A stretch of DNA of 64,000 nucleotides from Anisakis pegreffii (Eukaryota > Nematoda > Chromadorea > Rhabditida > Anisakidae). The position numbers and the translations under genes are program-made. Below the pieces are notes generated by a model that searched no databases, was not told the origin of the DNA, and saw only the letters and a list, made by a program, of their open reading frames with translations. Positions within the stretch are counted from its first letter, which is position 1, and each line of letters opens with the position of its first letter. Where the stretch lies: assembly GCA_035041965.1 (NCBI GenBank), contig JAPYMA010001293.1:1-64000 (forward strand), in the 5' to 3' direction. Positions 1 to 12,359 of the stretch are shown piece after piece.

Positions 1-1042
1 TAATTTTGGTAAGAGTGTGCTACTTGTAACTTTATTCTCTGTGCGTTCATTTAGCTAAAAAATAATTATAACCTCTATGAATCATTAAAACAGGATATTA
101 ATCGCGTTATTTTATCCATCCGCAATCCATCTATCTATCCATCCATGCACGCACCCATTGTTACTATGCCAACAATACATAACTACTCAATACATAACTT
201 CTAAATTGTTTGCATTTATCAGTATTAACATCATAAACCATCCCTCTAAACCTCTTGTTTTCACTTCTCCATCTTATAAATCCTTCCTATATCCAATTTG
301 TTCAACTCATCTGAGAATATACACACGCTCACATTCAAACGCATGGAATGGATAGATGAATGAAAGGCTAATTTATGAGAGCCAAAGCCAGGTAGGTGTG
401 TCAAGCAAATTAAAGACAAACCAAACTAGTGAGATCAAAGGAATATGAGCATAATCACAAGTCATTAAAATTCGAAATGCATGTTGCATTGCGTATCAAT
501 CATTCACCCAGGTGACGACAGCCCGAGGTGACAGTCCAAGTAACTCATGTAAATAACGTACTTCTTAATTCATCTCTTCTATCCGCCATCATCACAACTT
601 TTTCACACAATATATGATCCTATGGGCCTGTATCGGATGGGTGATGATGGCTAAACGGTAAGTAACGATCACAACGAACAATATCACTTCCGCTGGTTCA
701 CGTCTTCGCTTCATTTAACTGGATGAGCGAATAAATGCATCAAATACACTTTCTTCATATTCAATTTGATATTTTTCGTAAGTCACTTAACCGGATATTC
801 TCTCCTGATTCAATTCGAAACAGTATTCGAAAGAGTAGACTAGACTGGTACATTCCCCTTATGCATATACAATTTAAAAATTCACTCATCCACATTTACG
901 TTTTGCGTTTCATAAATATTATACTCTCATCATAAGATTGATACTAATCCTATTGTTATCATTATTATTAGACAACTATTACTGTAATATTTGATCTACC
1001 TACTTAGTTTTTGCTGCCACAGTTTATTCGCGTCGCTTGCAG
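1..1042. other. Probable intron or 5' flank of the tetraspanin gene
   Basis: AT-rich, with ATCC-type simple repeats near 115-150. Only short open frames occur and none resembles a tetraspanin N-terminus. A good donor-like GTAAGT lies at about 660 after a short open stretch (from an ATG near 616), but the encoded residues do not fit TM1. I see no supported gene here. Confidence 0.4.
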
Positions 1043-2837
1043 ATTGTTGGTGGAGCGCTTTGCGGAGTGTCACTTTGGTTACGCTTTGACGAGGGCATTC
1101 AGAAACGCTTCAGTGAGATTCTGCTACAATCAGACATCAATTCAGCTCAACTCAATAATGTAGGTACATGGCTGTTCAAAGACACAATTCATCCATGTTC
1201 AATTTCAGCTGCAACTTGTCTTATATATCCTCGCTGGTCTTGGCCTAGTACTGTGCACACTTGGTTTTTTTGGATGCTGTGGCGCTTTTTGTGAAGTGCT
1301 ATGCGTTATTAGAATGGTGGGTGCTTCATCCTTTATGATAACACCAACAATAATAACAACTATTGCAGTATCTCACCTTGGTTGCCATATTATTCGTCGT
1401 TGAATTAGCTGCATTAATATATTTGCTTGTCAATAAACAAAATGTACGTTTTTGACAAAATGTATTTTTCACTCATTTGTCTCTGTCTCGTATATCTTCC
1501 AACTCATATGAAACGAATCAATTACTTACTAACAATGATACTAAAACTTCCTTCTCTCTAAACAAATGCACTAAAATTTGCAGTTAAAATCGCAATTCAC
1601 CAGTGCCTTTAAGCAAACAATCGTTAACCGTTACTACACTGATGAATATATACGTGAACAACTCAACTCACTGCAAGCCAGCGTAAGAGTTCTTTCTTTT
1701 TTCATACAATTTCACAGCCTTTTCCCTCTGAATTCGACTAAAAACCTCTACTCCATACTTTCAGATGCATTGTTGTGGTGCACTCGGCTGTCATGACTTC
1801 AGAACACCGCCCCCATCTTGTCAATGTGCACAGTCGCAGGACGATGTGGTAAGATTTACCTCAAAATAACCGAGAGGCCTCAGAATCCCCCAATTATCAC
1901 CCTACTCTGACTTGGCAACTTGTCCAAATGAACAGAGTGACGCGATCGTCACTACGTTCGCAGCTCCAAGATGAACTTTACCACTGACCGAACCGAAGCG
2001 AACCTGGTCTTAGCGCTCGTCACTCCAAGACGAACTTTACATTTTGAACTAATTCTGCACGTTTTGAACGTTACTTAAACCCGGTAACCTTTCAATTTCA
2101 GATTGGTTGTGCCGTGAAAATTGTACAAATCGTTGAAGACAACCTCGTCATTATCATCGCTGCTGTTGTCATTATACTCGTTATTGAGGTCAGTTACCAT
2201 ACACACAACTCAGCTAATCATTGACAAAGTTCTCATAGAAAGTACTAAACGGTGATTCCAATCCACCAGTTCAAAATTTGGTCTATTCAACTACAAGCCA
2301 TTTCAGAATTATGTTGCTCTCTTTTGATATCACTTATCCACCAAATCAACTGTCCCTGTCCTTTTTTGAGACGAAGACATAGCGGCAGCAAGAACCAGCA
2401 AGCAATGAACACAGCAATGAGAAAAGAGTGTGCATTTAACCTAAAAGGCAGCAGCAAAGGATGCATTTCAACCACACTCAAATTTAAACCGTAATGAATG
2501 AAAGAATAGCACATAGACACAAAGAAATAAGGCAGACAGCGAGCAATAACAGAGAATGCTGCTTCCGTAACCTTATACAGTTGCACGTATTCATGACCTT
2601 GTAAGCCCATGCAAGTACTAATAGAACCTAAGCCTCAGCCCACCCCACCCCACTAAAACATTCGCCAACACATGTTTAACATCTGAAATCTCCAAGTAGT
2701 CAAATATTCCGAACGCAAAAATTTCCTGTCGAATAAATAAACGAATGAATATAGCACTCTGATTTCAGTTAATCGCTCTCATCTTCTCTTGTGTCATCTG
2801 TAGTGTCATAAAAGAACAACGCAACGCTAACTACTGA
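1043..2837 (+). CDS. Tetraspanin, 5' exon(s) missing
   Basis: Four-helix membrane scaffold protein that organises other membrane proteins in microdomains. Seven phase-0 exons join cleanly: 1043-1159, 1209-1316, 1369-1443, 1584-1682, 1765-1848, 2102-2188 and 2769-2837 (stop TGA). The first visible exon starts inside TM1 (IVGGALCGVSLWLRFD). The second carries TM2 with the family hallmark GFFGCCGAFCEVLC. The third is TM3 (YLTLVAILFVVELAAL). The fifth has the diagnostic CCG of the large extracellular loop (MHCCGALGC) plus further loop cysteines (PPPSCQC, IGC). The sixth is TM4, and the last is a short cytosolic tail with cysteines that could be palmitoylated. The start codon and N-terminal tail were not found in 1-1042 and may lie left of the window. 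All introns have GT-AG ends. Family assignment is firm; the subfamily is not. Confidence 0.9.
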
Positions 2838-3224
2838 ACCAAGCAGCACAGCACTTCAATTAATGGCAAAAGCAAAGCACATACATGCATACAAGTGTCG
2901 TCGACTGAATCTAACCACACGTCATATGGCCGTTGTTGCATTCTCTCCGCAAGGAATCCATGAAAGTAGTTGGTATGCTGTGCGTTGACGATCCACAGTG
3001 ATGAATGATAAACCATGCTATCCCCTCGTCTTGTTGCTCGGACGTCCTGACTGGCTCGAAAGTCTCAAACGATTTGATTGATTCATGCGGAAGAGCTGAA
3101 AGGCTAATGATTAAAAAAGAAGCTCGAAACAATACGAGAAAACATAGCAAGCCGATTCAAGCTCAACGCATGCTTTCACTAGGCAGAAACGAAATGCACG
3201 AATGAATGAAACGAACAAGGACTC

Positions 3225-3230
3225 AATAAA
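3225..3230 (+). terminator. Candidate poly(A) signal AATAAA for the tetraspanin gene
   Basis: AATAAA lies about 390 bases after the tetraspanin stop codon and 22 bases before a perfect GC-rich inverted repeat. It is a plausible 3'-end signal on the + strand, but the motif is common in AT-rich DNA. Confidence 0.3.
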
Positions 3231-3252
3231 CAAGGACAAACAAGGACCCAAA

Positions 3253-3280
3253 GCGAGGGGAGGCAAGAGCCTCCCCTCGC
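3253..3280. repeat. Perfect 12-bp inverted repeat, 4-nt loop, GC-rich
   Basis: GCGAGGGGAGGC at 3253-3264 is the exact reverse complement of 3269-3280, separated by AAGA. It is strikingly GC-rich against its surroundings. It sits just downstream of a possible poly(A) signal, in the gap between the convergent tetraspanin and calcium-channel genes. Confidence 0.85.
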
Positions 3281-3683
3281 TCACACACTGACAGTAAATG
3301 ACTGCTCTCTTATATAAGCTTCCAGATGGGATTCGTCCCTCGGTTCGTTCATCATTGATGAACTTTACCATTTTGATGTTCATGAACTTACACTATTGGC
3401 GGTAATACAAATGTGGTATTCTTTTAAACGGGTGACACCTACATTAATAGCGAAAAAGAGTACATATAAATGCTCATATCGCTATTTATTGCAAAAAACA
3501 CCACTCATTATATGAAAAAACCTCATAAAATACATCAGTCAAGTCAAAATCATAATCATAACATCAATACCAAGTACAATGTACAATTATAGCGATTATA
3601 TACTGAATAAAGTAAGTAAATGACTAGCATTGGCACAGTTTTTTAAAAGATATCCAATGGTTTAACAGATATTATTACACTTT

Positions 3684-3761
3684 GCTATCAGCCACTTCAG
3701 TGTCTGTCTATCTTATTGTCAAATATCCAATAAGATAGAAGACATTGAGGTGGCTGATAGC
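3684..3761 (+). repeat. Near-perfect 35-bp inverted repeat, candidate hairpin RNA
   Basis: Left arm 3684-3718 and right arm 3728-3761 surround a 9-nt loop. The arms differ by one single-base bulge and two transitions. On the + strand both transitions give G.U wobble pairs, so a + strand transcript would stay fully paired. The size and shape resemble a microRNA precursor or a palindromic transposon remnant. I do not recognise the arms as a known nematode microRNA. Confidence 0.5.
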
Positions 3762-4074
3762 AAATGAATGCAAAGCATTGCACCGTAATACAATAACATT
3801 AATGACACTGACAATTAACGCGAATGAGAGTGGGTCTTTTAAAAACAACATATTTATAATAATCAATCGATATTACGTCTCTGTATGGGTGATTATTATC
3901 TCTATGACGCTTACCTATACATAACAATGATTTATATATAAGTTATGCAAAAAAATACAAAACAATACATTCTGTCAAATATTGGATCAGTTCATTGGTA
4001 AAAATAAAATGAACAAATGTAAAATATACTCCAAAAGTGACATTTGGTGACAATCCGACGGGATCATCCAAATT

Positions 4075-4510
4075 TTATAATTGTGGCGGTGTGGGATGAC
4101 CAGTCTGCAATCCGTACATCATTCTTTCAGTTAAATAGTCGATTTCGTCACCCATATTCGTTCCTCCTTTCGTTGTGGTTCGATTACGGAGCTCGTAAAT
4201 TTTCTGCTCGTAATTTGATCCTTTTGGATTCAGCGGCTCCATGTGACGATTCGCCTCACGTTGCGATATCGTCAAATCTAGTATTGAAAGCATCCATCAC
4301 CCACACATATTCTGTCACATCGAAACGCCTCAATATCAACCCTACCACCCATCAGCAGTCTCATATTATAAACAAATTTAAAACAATCACTTTAATAACA
4401 ATATCTATAACCAATAAATAAGCGATTTACTTTCGTCTCGAAGCTGCCTGACGAAATTGTTCGGGTGCACGGTTGTTTCGGAACCTTTGTAGGGCGGATA
4501 CGGTGCGTAT
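4075..4510 (-). CDS. Possible extra 3' exons of cca-1, or a small separate gene
   Basis: Exon 4431-4510 and terminal exon 4075-4277 (stop TAA) join with a phase-1 junction and read YAPYPPYKGSETTVHPNN, then a charged helix-like stretch, ending HPTPPQL. A weak donor GTCTTA inside exon 4678-4910 just before its stop would connect in the right phase, giving a further alternative cca-1 C-terminus. No ATG is obvious just upstream, which favours this over a separate gene. I recognise no domain. Confidence 0.45.
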
Positions 4511-4677
4511 CTGGAACAGTTTACAAGCTTATGAGAGCAGCTTAGTTTAACAGGATAGATATATTATATAGTAGGATGTAAAGTATAAGAGGACAGAGAG
4601 ATAGCGCAAGAGAAGTAAGATAGCTAGAGCCATAAGAATGGTTATAATTGTTCAAAAGTTGTAGTTTAAGTTAAAGT

Positions 4678-7600
4678 TTAAGACCTCTCTTCAGTCGTTG
4701 TCGCTGCCATTGAGTTTGTATATGCGGCTGCTCGAGCATTTCCTCGAGATAAGCTATCGTTCACATTATTCACATCGAGCACAGCCACCGGCGTAGTTGT
4801 CGCGTATTGATGGATCAGCTCACGAGGATTTGTTATCAGATAATCTGTGCTGAGCGTATCGTATCGTCGCGGTGAGTCCGTCCTCAGTGAGTACGAATAA
4901 CCTGATGCGGCTGCAATCACCTAATTTGATGCTTTTCATAACCACTTTTCAAATCTCTTTTCAAACCCTTCAAGTCTATCACATTTTCCAAGCAACCATA
5001 TGGCCATGGCTATTGGCTAAGGTAAAGTAAAGCCAAACAGCCAAAGTAAAGTCGTCAGCAAACAGTGGTGAAGAGTTTATCCGCGTCCTAATTGAGCACT
5101 AATTCTCACCGCCACGATACGATACGCTCAGCTTATACAGATTATCTAACAGCTTCATAATAATTTGTAAACAAACCAATTTCTCAAAACTGCTGCAACT
5201 GTTCTAAAATCTGAAGACAATCCATCCCTCCCTGACTCACACCACCACATCAACAATCACAACTACACAACCAACGTACCACTCGATCGTCCATCCATGC
5301 CCGCTCCACCATAATAATGAGGTCCTCCAGCACCACCACCACCACTACCAGCATATCCACCAGCAGCACTTAAGCCATCAAAACCATCCGTTGCAGGATC
5401 ATGACTTCGCGATCTAGTTGCTAAAAAATATTCTTTTTCTTGGCTGCCTGCATTCATCAAATACTTTTTAAATAAAATAATCGCATAATCTTATAAAATG
5501 ATCGCGTAATGTTATAAAAATCTCCCAAAATAGCGTTAAAAGTACCTTTGTAATCCGATGTGTAGCAACTCTCGGAATGATGTGCTGAATGAAAGGTGGC
5601 CGATGGATGATCCGCAGTTCCGGCAGCTGCACGAGATGCCAACGTTGTGTAGTTTGATGCAGGCGCGCTACTGCCGTACACTTCTATGATTTTATAGATG
5701 ACTTTTATGATTATGAAAGTTGGCTGACTGTTCGTTGACGTTTCTTTCATATGTTTCACTGTTGCAAGTCAACCAAATAAGTCAACAACGAAAAAAGTTC
5801 TAAAAATGAAAAGATTACCTGCAGCTAATGGACTATTTGTTGGAGTTGGTGTATTACTACTATAAAATCGTCCAACACCACTACCAGTAATGCCACCACC
5901 AGCTGGCATATATCTGGGCGCACATGATGCAGAGCCACTCAGCGGATAGATGTCTCCAAGTGGTTCGTTTCCGTAGTCTCGTTCCCGTTGTGCATGATGA
6001 TAAGTGGATGGCGGAGCATGCTGCACATGCTTTGGGGTGACTGCACCTGACCGATGATACTCTCCTCTGGGAGGCCCAGGTAGCTGCCCAGACCCAAGCC
6101 CAGATTCAGATCCATGTCCAGGTGCAGCTCCTGCTAGAGCACCAGCGCCACCACTAGCAGCACCTACCGAACCCGGTGAATACTGCAGCGTACCAGCACC
6201 ACCGCCCATCCCAACATAACTATCTCCACCTTCAAAAGATATAACCACATAAAATTGCTTCCATGTGGCCGAATCAATCAACTCATTTCTTAAGCAACAC
6301 AACTAACTACTCACTCGGTGAAAACGCTCCAGTACTGCGTGAATTTCGACCACTCGTACCGCCGCCACCAGCACCACCATATTCACTATCGTATTCGCTA
6401 GCAGCACCACCTGTAACTAGCAGCATTAACAATAGCCATGCATCACAACTGCAATAACTCGAACAAAAAATACTGACTATGCGTAAGGTGTTTCTCATAA
6501 AGATTGTAGCCATCTCTGCCCGGATCAGCACCCCTCTCGACGACACGTGTTTGTGTCACTGATATTCGTGGTGACATATCTTTGGGTTGTCGCTTCATCT
6601 CCAAACCATCTGCGGCCACAACGCCATCGCCAATCGGTGAATAATAGATGCGTCGTGGTTTCAATGACTTCGGTAGTTGCCGACGATCCGTGATGATCTG
6701 TTAAATGATCAGTGATGATCAATAAGATTCTTTATCAATAGCCAATCATGATCATACAACCAACCTCCCCACCATGCCATTTGGACGGTGCAAATTCGAC
6801 GCCTGATCCCGGTCTATCCCCGTAACCCGAGAAGCGACTGCGATCACTTTCTTCATCGTGTCGTGTTCGTTGAATATTCTTCGTATGGCTATGTCTTGCC
6901 GTCTCATAACGATTGTAGTCATCCTGAAACCATTCCTTATAATTACATTGTAAAAATGCTCAAAAAGTTTCATCATATTATAACTAGATCACCAAACCTA
7001 CCTAATACGGCTCACTCACTGCCCATCTCCTCGACTTGTTATCAAAGACTCACTACTTCTAGTTAACACACTCGCTCTAATTAACATCTTCAATACGTTC
7101 TTCAACATCTTAATTTCTTACTCTCATAAAAACCAGTGACAACAATGTTTTTTAGAATGAACAACCACTAAAACAACTGACCATCTATCTGCCTTACGTG
7201 GGAGTAGGCAACTACTAGATAAATAAATAAAGTTAGTCGATCGTAAACATTAGTATAAACACTCACACAATATACACTATATCGATAAGCTAGTTATAAA
7301 TAAGCCCTGATATCGAATCGACAAAAGCCAGCCAACCCTACGGCAACACTCAATAGCACACCACACCACCTGTTCCTAATACATTCTTCCTCTGAACATC
7401 CAGCTATCAATATCATTCACTTTTCAATAGCAGAAATCTATCGATATCATTATTACACCGTTCGCCCTCTTGCACTTAATTCACATAAATTCCTCAGTAT
7501 AACAACAAAAATACATAATATATTTTCAATCTCATTCATTGCCTGAAACAAGCCAAATGAAGCCAAGTGACAAGATGAGTGACTACTGACCAGATGTCTA

Positions 7601-7900
7601 TCCAGTGAGGAATACGCAGGACTCGCGGTACGATCTCGGATTGCCTGATGATGGTGTGGCGGCTCATGGCTGAACCAACGGTCGTTTATATTACCAGCGC
7701 TGCCGTAGTGCATCATTGCTGGTGAGGAGGACAGTTCGGATGGATGTTTTCGGGTGTGATCAGGTGACAGGGAATGGGCTCGCTGCTCGGTGGCGTTCGC
7801 CTTCGAAACTTGCTGCTCTACGTCCGACCACTTCACCTCTTTTCTGCAATAGCAAGTGACAACTGCATTTCTGGCAACACCTATTACTACTACTCTTGTC

Positions 7901-7965
<65 letters not shown>

Positions 7966-10900
7966 AATCATATCATTACCACCAGTCTCATTAGCAGAGA
8001 CATACCCACACACCATTCCACATCTCATATACAAACACAACTCCTACCCATCCATCCATCACCATCATATAACTTATACTGTTGCTCAAATAATAGGTGA
8101 ACACAGACTAAACACGACCATCCCAAACCCATCAGCAAGTCAGCAATGAAATACACCACCATGCTGAACCGATATCAACTCGACTATCAAATACACGACC
8201 ATACCGAACCCAATAACAAATCACTAATCAAATACACCACTATCCCGAACCCAACAGCAATTCACCAATCAAGGACACGACCAACCACACCAAACACGAG
8301 AACACATCAACAATGAAATACACCACCGATCTGCGCACTTATTAACCAATGAATGAAGTGTCACTTATCAGTTGATCAATCTGCTGATCAGTCAATCAAT
8401 CGATCACTTGTAATTGCTGCCAGATCAACACCGCCCACTCAGTACACATTCTAATCGCGCAACGATTCCATTGCCATTTCAAAACAAAATTGCTCCTCAC
8501 CCAACGCACAATATAATAATCTACAATGACTATAATAACAAACTGACTTTTTTGATGCGCCAGTAGTATTGTAAAGAGGTCGCGGCGCTTGAGTTCGGTG
8601 CTCACTTGAGTTCGACGAATCTGAAACAATTAACTGCAATTAAGCTTGGATTGCTCATATCGTGTAAAAATAACAATAAGCCGAATAAATACCTAGAAAA
8701 CCAACACTGCGTGAGCGTTCCACCAGTGCAGGTGAGTGGTTATGCCGTAAAACACCCGCCGACGGTATACGACGATTTGACTGAGTTGTTGAGCGGCGAC
8801 ACTCTGAAAAACAATCGGATCACATAAATAATTGCAACAAGCCAACAATAACAGCAATATACTCAACAATATATTTAGAATAAATAATGAACAACAACGA
8901 TGCGAACAGACTGCCTTGGCTGCCTAGGCTAATGAACTGATCAGCTAAAGTGAGCTAGCTCAGCCAACATCTCAGCAGCAGCCAATAAACACTGGCTGTA
9001 TTGTGTTCACTGGAGATGATAGGAGCACACCTCCCTCCCTCCCTAAACCTTTACACGTTATCTACTGTTTCGTTACTCATCCACAGCACTCTAATATAAC
9101 TAGCTCAAGTTATAACTAGCTTAAAGAAACAGAATTCATACACAATGAACTTTGTAAATTCCTTTCTAATCTAAATTCCTCTATCTAAAAATAACACGCA
9201 GCAACCGTAAATCATCACCATCCGTAAACCGCCTCTCTGCTTGCCTGCTAACAGACACGCACACACACACACAGAAACTTAACCTAACCTAACGTTCAAG
9301 AAGTTCGATCGCTTCAATTGATCGACATTATGACGACGTTCAACAGGTTGTGTAGGTTGATAGCTAGGCATACACACATACAAATCAGAGACCAGGCAAA
9401 GCAGTTACAGCCAATATAACCAGGCCAGACCTGCTCGCCAAGCGAACAATAACAATAATATTATTATTATTATCCACAACAAGTAATATAGGTAGGCGGT
9501 TATTGCTTTCAGATCTACTGCTTCGGATCGGATGATAAAATCGCTGAATTCACATGAACGATTTGATGACATAGACACAGAGCAGAGCTGCTGCTGCTGA
9601 ATCACTGCTTTGATCACAAATAACAATAATATGAGTTACGACAGTACTAGCGATATGACAATCATTTTTTTAATCACCTACACTGCTCATATGATCCATA
9701 ATCACTATTTTAGTTCATCTAAAAACTTGTGCATAAAAATTCGTTCACATTGTGCAACATCATCTCGTCAAATAGCAAACAACAAATTCAAAAATATACC
9801 TACGATGTGGAGGCACTAGTATGAGTTATCACATTAATATTATTATTCTCATTATTGTTACACTTCACATCACTTCAGCTCTATTCTATCATATCAGCAA
9901 GACAACAGACACACAACGAACGAACACAACCAACATCAAATTGATGAGCATAAAACAAAACACTCACTAATTCAATATAAGATAATAATCTAAACGAATC
10001 TAAACATAAAAAGCACACTAAACTGCTTAAAGTTCACTCCTAAATGCTAAAATCTTTCAAAGTAACAACAATTTTCTACTCAAATCATCCACTTTTCAAC
10101 AACTGAACCACCACCACTTTCAAAAAAAATTCTATGTTCAACCACGATCACATGTTTCCACTCAAATTTTCTTCTTTTTAAAATCTTCCTTCCAGGTGTT
10201 CCACTACATCCATTCACTCAAATATGCCACCCGTCTCAAAGAATTGGCTACCTTCTTTTCGTTTTCGCTTACTAAAAGATACTCGACAACACCAATAAAA
10301 AATAAATAAACAACAACAAATCGAGGCTTTGGATATGATATCGAGGCAAATAGAACGACAGAAAGAAGGAAGATAAATTGCGATTAAACAAAACAAATAA
10401 TGCAGCAATATACCACGAGATTGAACGAGATCCACTTGGGCAGTATGTTCGTTTGGTGATGATCGTTGATCAGCAATCAGATGTGCATTTTGCTCGATAA
10501 AACGTTGCAGAGCACGTTCTTGTGAACGCGACAACTCGTGTCGATTCAACAGCTCACAGCTTTTCGTCATTAACGCCTGAAAATCACTAGATCAACTCAA
10601 CCAAAACATTCCACCAAATATAATTGTTGCCTCTCGTTATTGCTGCTGCTGCTAGAAGACCCGAGGCTTAGACACACAAAAACAAAATTTCTTCACGATT
10701 ATAACATAAAATAACAATGCACTCACATTTTTGGGATGCATCCCCGATCTAATGCTTCGTCTGGCTTCGTTTCACGTGCACAGTCGAATCGCCCAATCTC
10801 CAATCGACCGTTGCCTATTTATGCACCAGCCGTCGACACCACCCGGCTGTTTATTATCCAACTGAACTGAACAACCGACCAACCAGCCAGCCAGTCGCCA

Positions 10901-11147
10901 CACCGCACCGATGATGACTTCTGCTTTCTGCTTCTACTAGTGCTCCTCGCACTTGCAGTGTTTCCACGTTCGAGCGTCTTCCTTCTATAACTCGAACACA
11001 AATGAATACCTTCTTCTTCTCTTTGAATTATATTCCACCGATAATACGTAAGACATATGGCATATGGCATGATATGCTATAAGTGAAGCAACTAATTTAG
11101 TGCTCATTAAATAAAATGGTTCAATCGTCTATTTTTAACATCACCAC

Positions 11148-11178
<31 letters not shown>

Positions 11179-12327
11179 AATACGTAAGATGCCCTTATCA
11201 TGTGAACTCAGTATAATCGATTCACTGAGTACAATTCAGAATATAATCTCGACCACTCAGCATAACGCAACTTAAAACATTAACGTGACGTATAAATATC
11301 ACGTCTCTCTCGATCAACTCATCGCATCCATACACAACACCACCCAACCACCAACCCTCAACAACCCTGACCAATAACAACCGCTCACCAATACTCAACA
11401 GTCACAACTGAAGAATCGCCCTCAATCCACCATCCACATCACTCATAACCACACCAACCGCACAAGACAACCACTGACTAATAAATGAATCACTCTCGAT
11501 TTATCGATACTCTTTTATACCCAGTCATCAAAAAACATTTGATCAACAACGCGATTGCACGGCAAAACTTATCAAAACTGCGATCAACAATACGATTGCG
11601 CGGCAAAACTTATCAAAACTGCGATCAACAATACGATTGCGCGGCAAAACTTGCGCGGCATTGATCAATATCATTCAAATAGTAACGTAACTAACAATAA
11701 GCACAAACAACCACCAAAATTGATACAATACACATGTTTATTGTTGTCAATTAACAACAATTAATGCATTAATACTGTTCACATTCATAAATTAATTTTC
11801 AAAACAAAACAAACAAACAATAAACGTATATATGCATATTTAACGTCACAGGATCAGAGCCATGTTATTTGCTGTCATTTGACGGTGACTACTCGCTGTC
11901 TGAGTCTCAGCCTGCTGCTCACCTGCAGTCGTCACCCGCAAATGATGCGCTTCGGCTGCTAACTTCTCCTCCACTTCGCGCAATTCGGCTGCCAAATCGT
12001 AGTCGTCCTTAATCGATCAAAATTATTCTTAATCGAAACTAAACCAATGCCGCCCAAACAATTGTAATATTCAAACTGATCATTGATCAGTTCGATCATT
12101 AATCAGATCGATCAACAGATCAGATCATCAACAGAACAGATCATTAATCAGATCAACAGAGCAGCAATAATAAAACCGAACCAAATCCTTCCGTGATGAC
12201 GAATCCAAGTTATCTTCGATATCCGTATCCGTTTTATTCACATCCGTATCTGTTCCAGTCATTGCATTTGCATTCGCTAAAATATTTTCATCAATGAAAG
12301 TATTAATAACTCATAACAATAATAATA

Positions 12328-12359
<32 letters not shown>

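Larger units (their letters stand above)
4678..12276 (-). other. cca-1: cca-1 exons: long C-terminal tail with alternative ends
   Basis: Exons: 12182-12276, 11923-12007, 10727-10814, 10414-10586, 8548-8620, 7591-7843, 6765-6923, 6478-6697, 6315-6410, 5819-6229, 5546-5683, 5280-5447 and 4678-4910 (stop TAA). All join in phase. The tail is rich in Gly, Ser, His and Pro; 5819-6229 and 5280-5447 are nearly all small residues. Reading through donors gives earlier stops at 11846 (ending NNMALIL), 8451 (ending MAMESLRD) and 5263 (ending TLVV), so shorter tails are possible. No domain is recognised. The order and phase are solid evidence, but which forms exist needs transcripts. Confidence 0.75.

Noticed and set aside
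2287..2610. 107-residue minus-strand frame starting with ATG
   Set aside because: It lies wholly in the last tetraspanin intron, shows no recognisable family and has no supporting signals.
2831..3383. Overlapping minus-strand frames after the tetraspanin stop
   Set aside because: They overlap the last tetraspanin exon and the GC-rich hairpin, and have no domain or splice-site logic.
7453..8100. Long open frames on both strands with poly-Ile or poly-Tyr runs
   Set aside because: They come from the (ATT)n microsatellite at 7902-7961. Only the part at 7591-7843 (-) is a real cca-1 exon, and it reads in another context.
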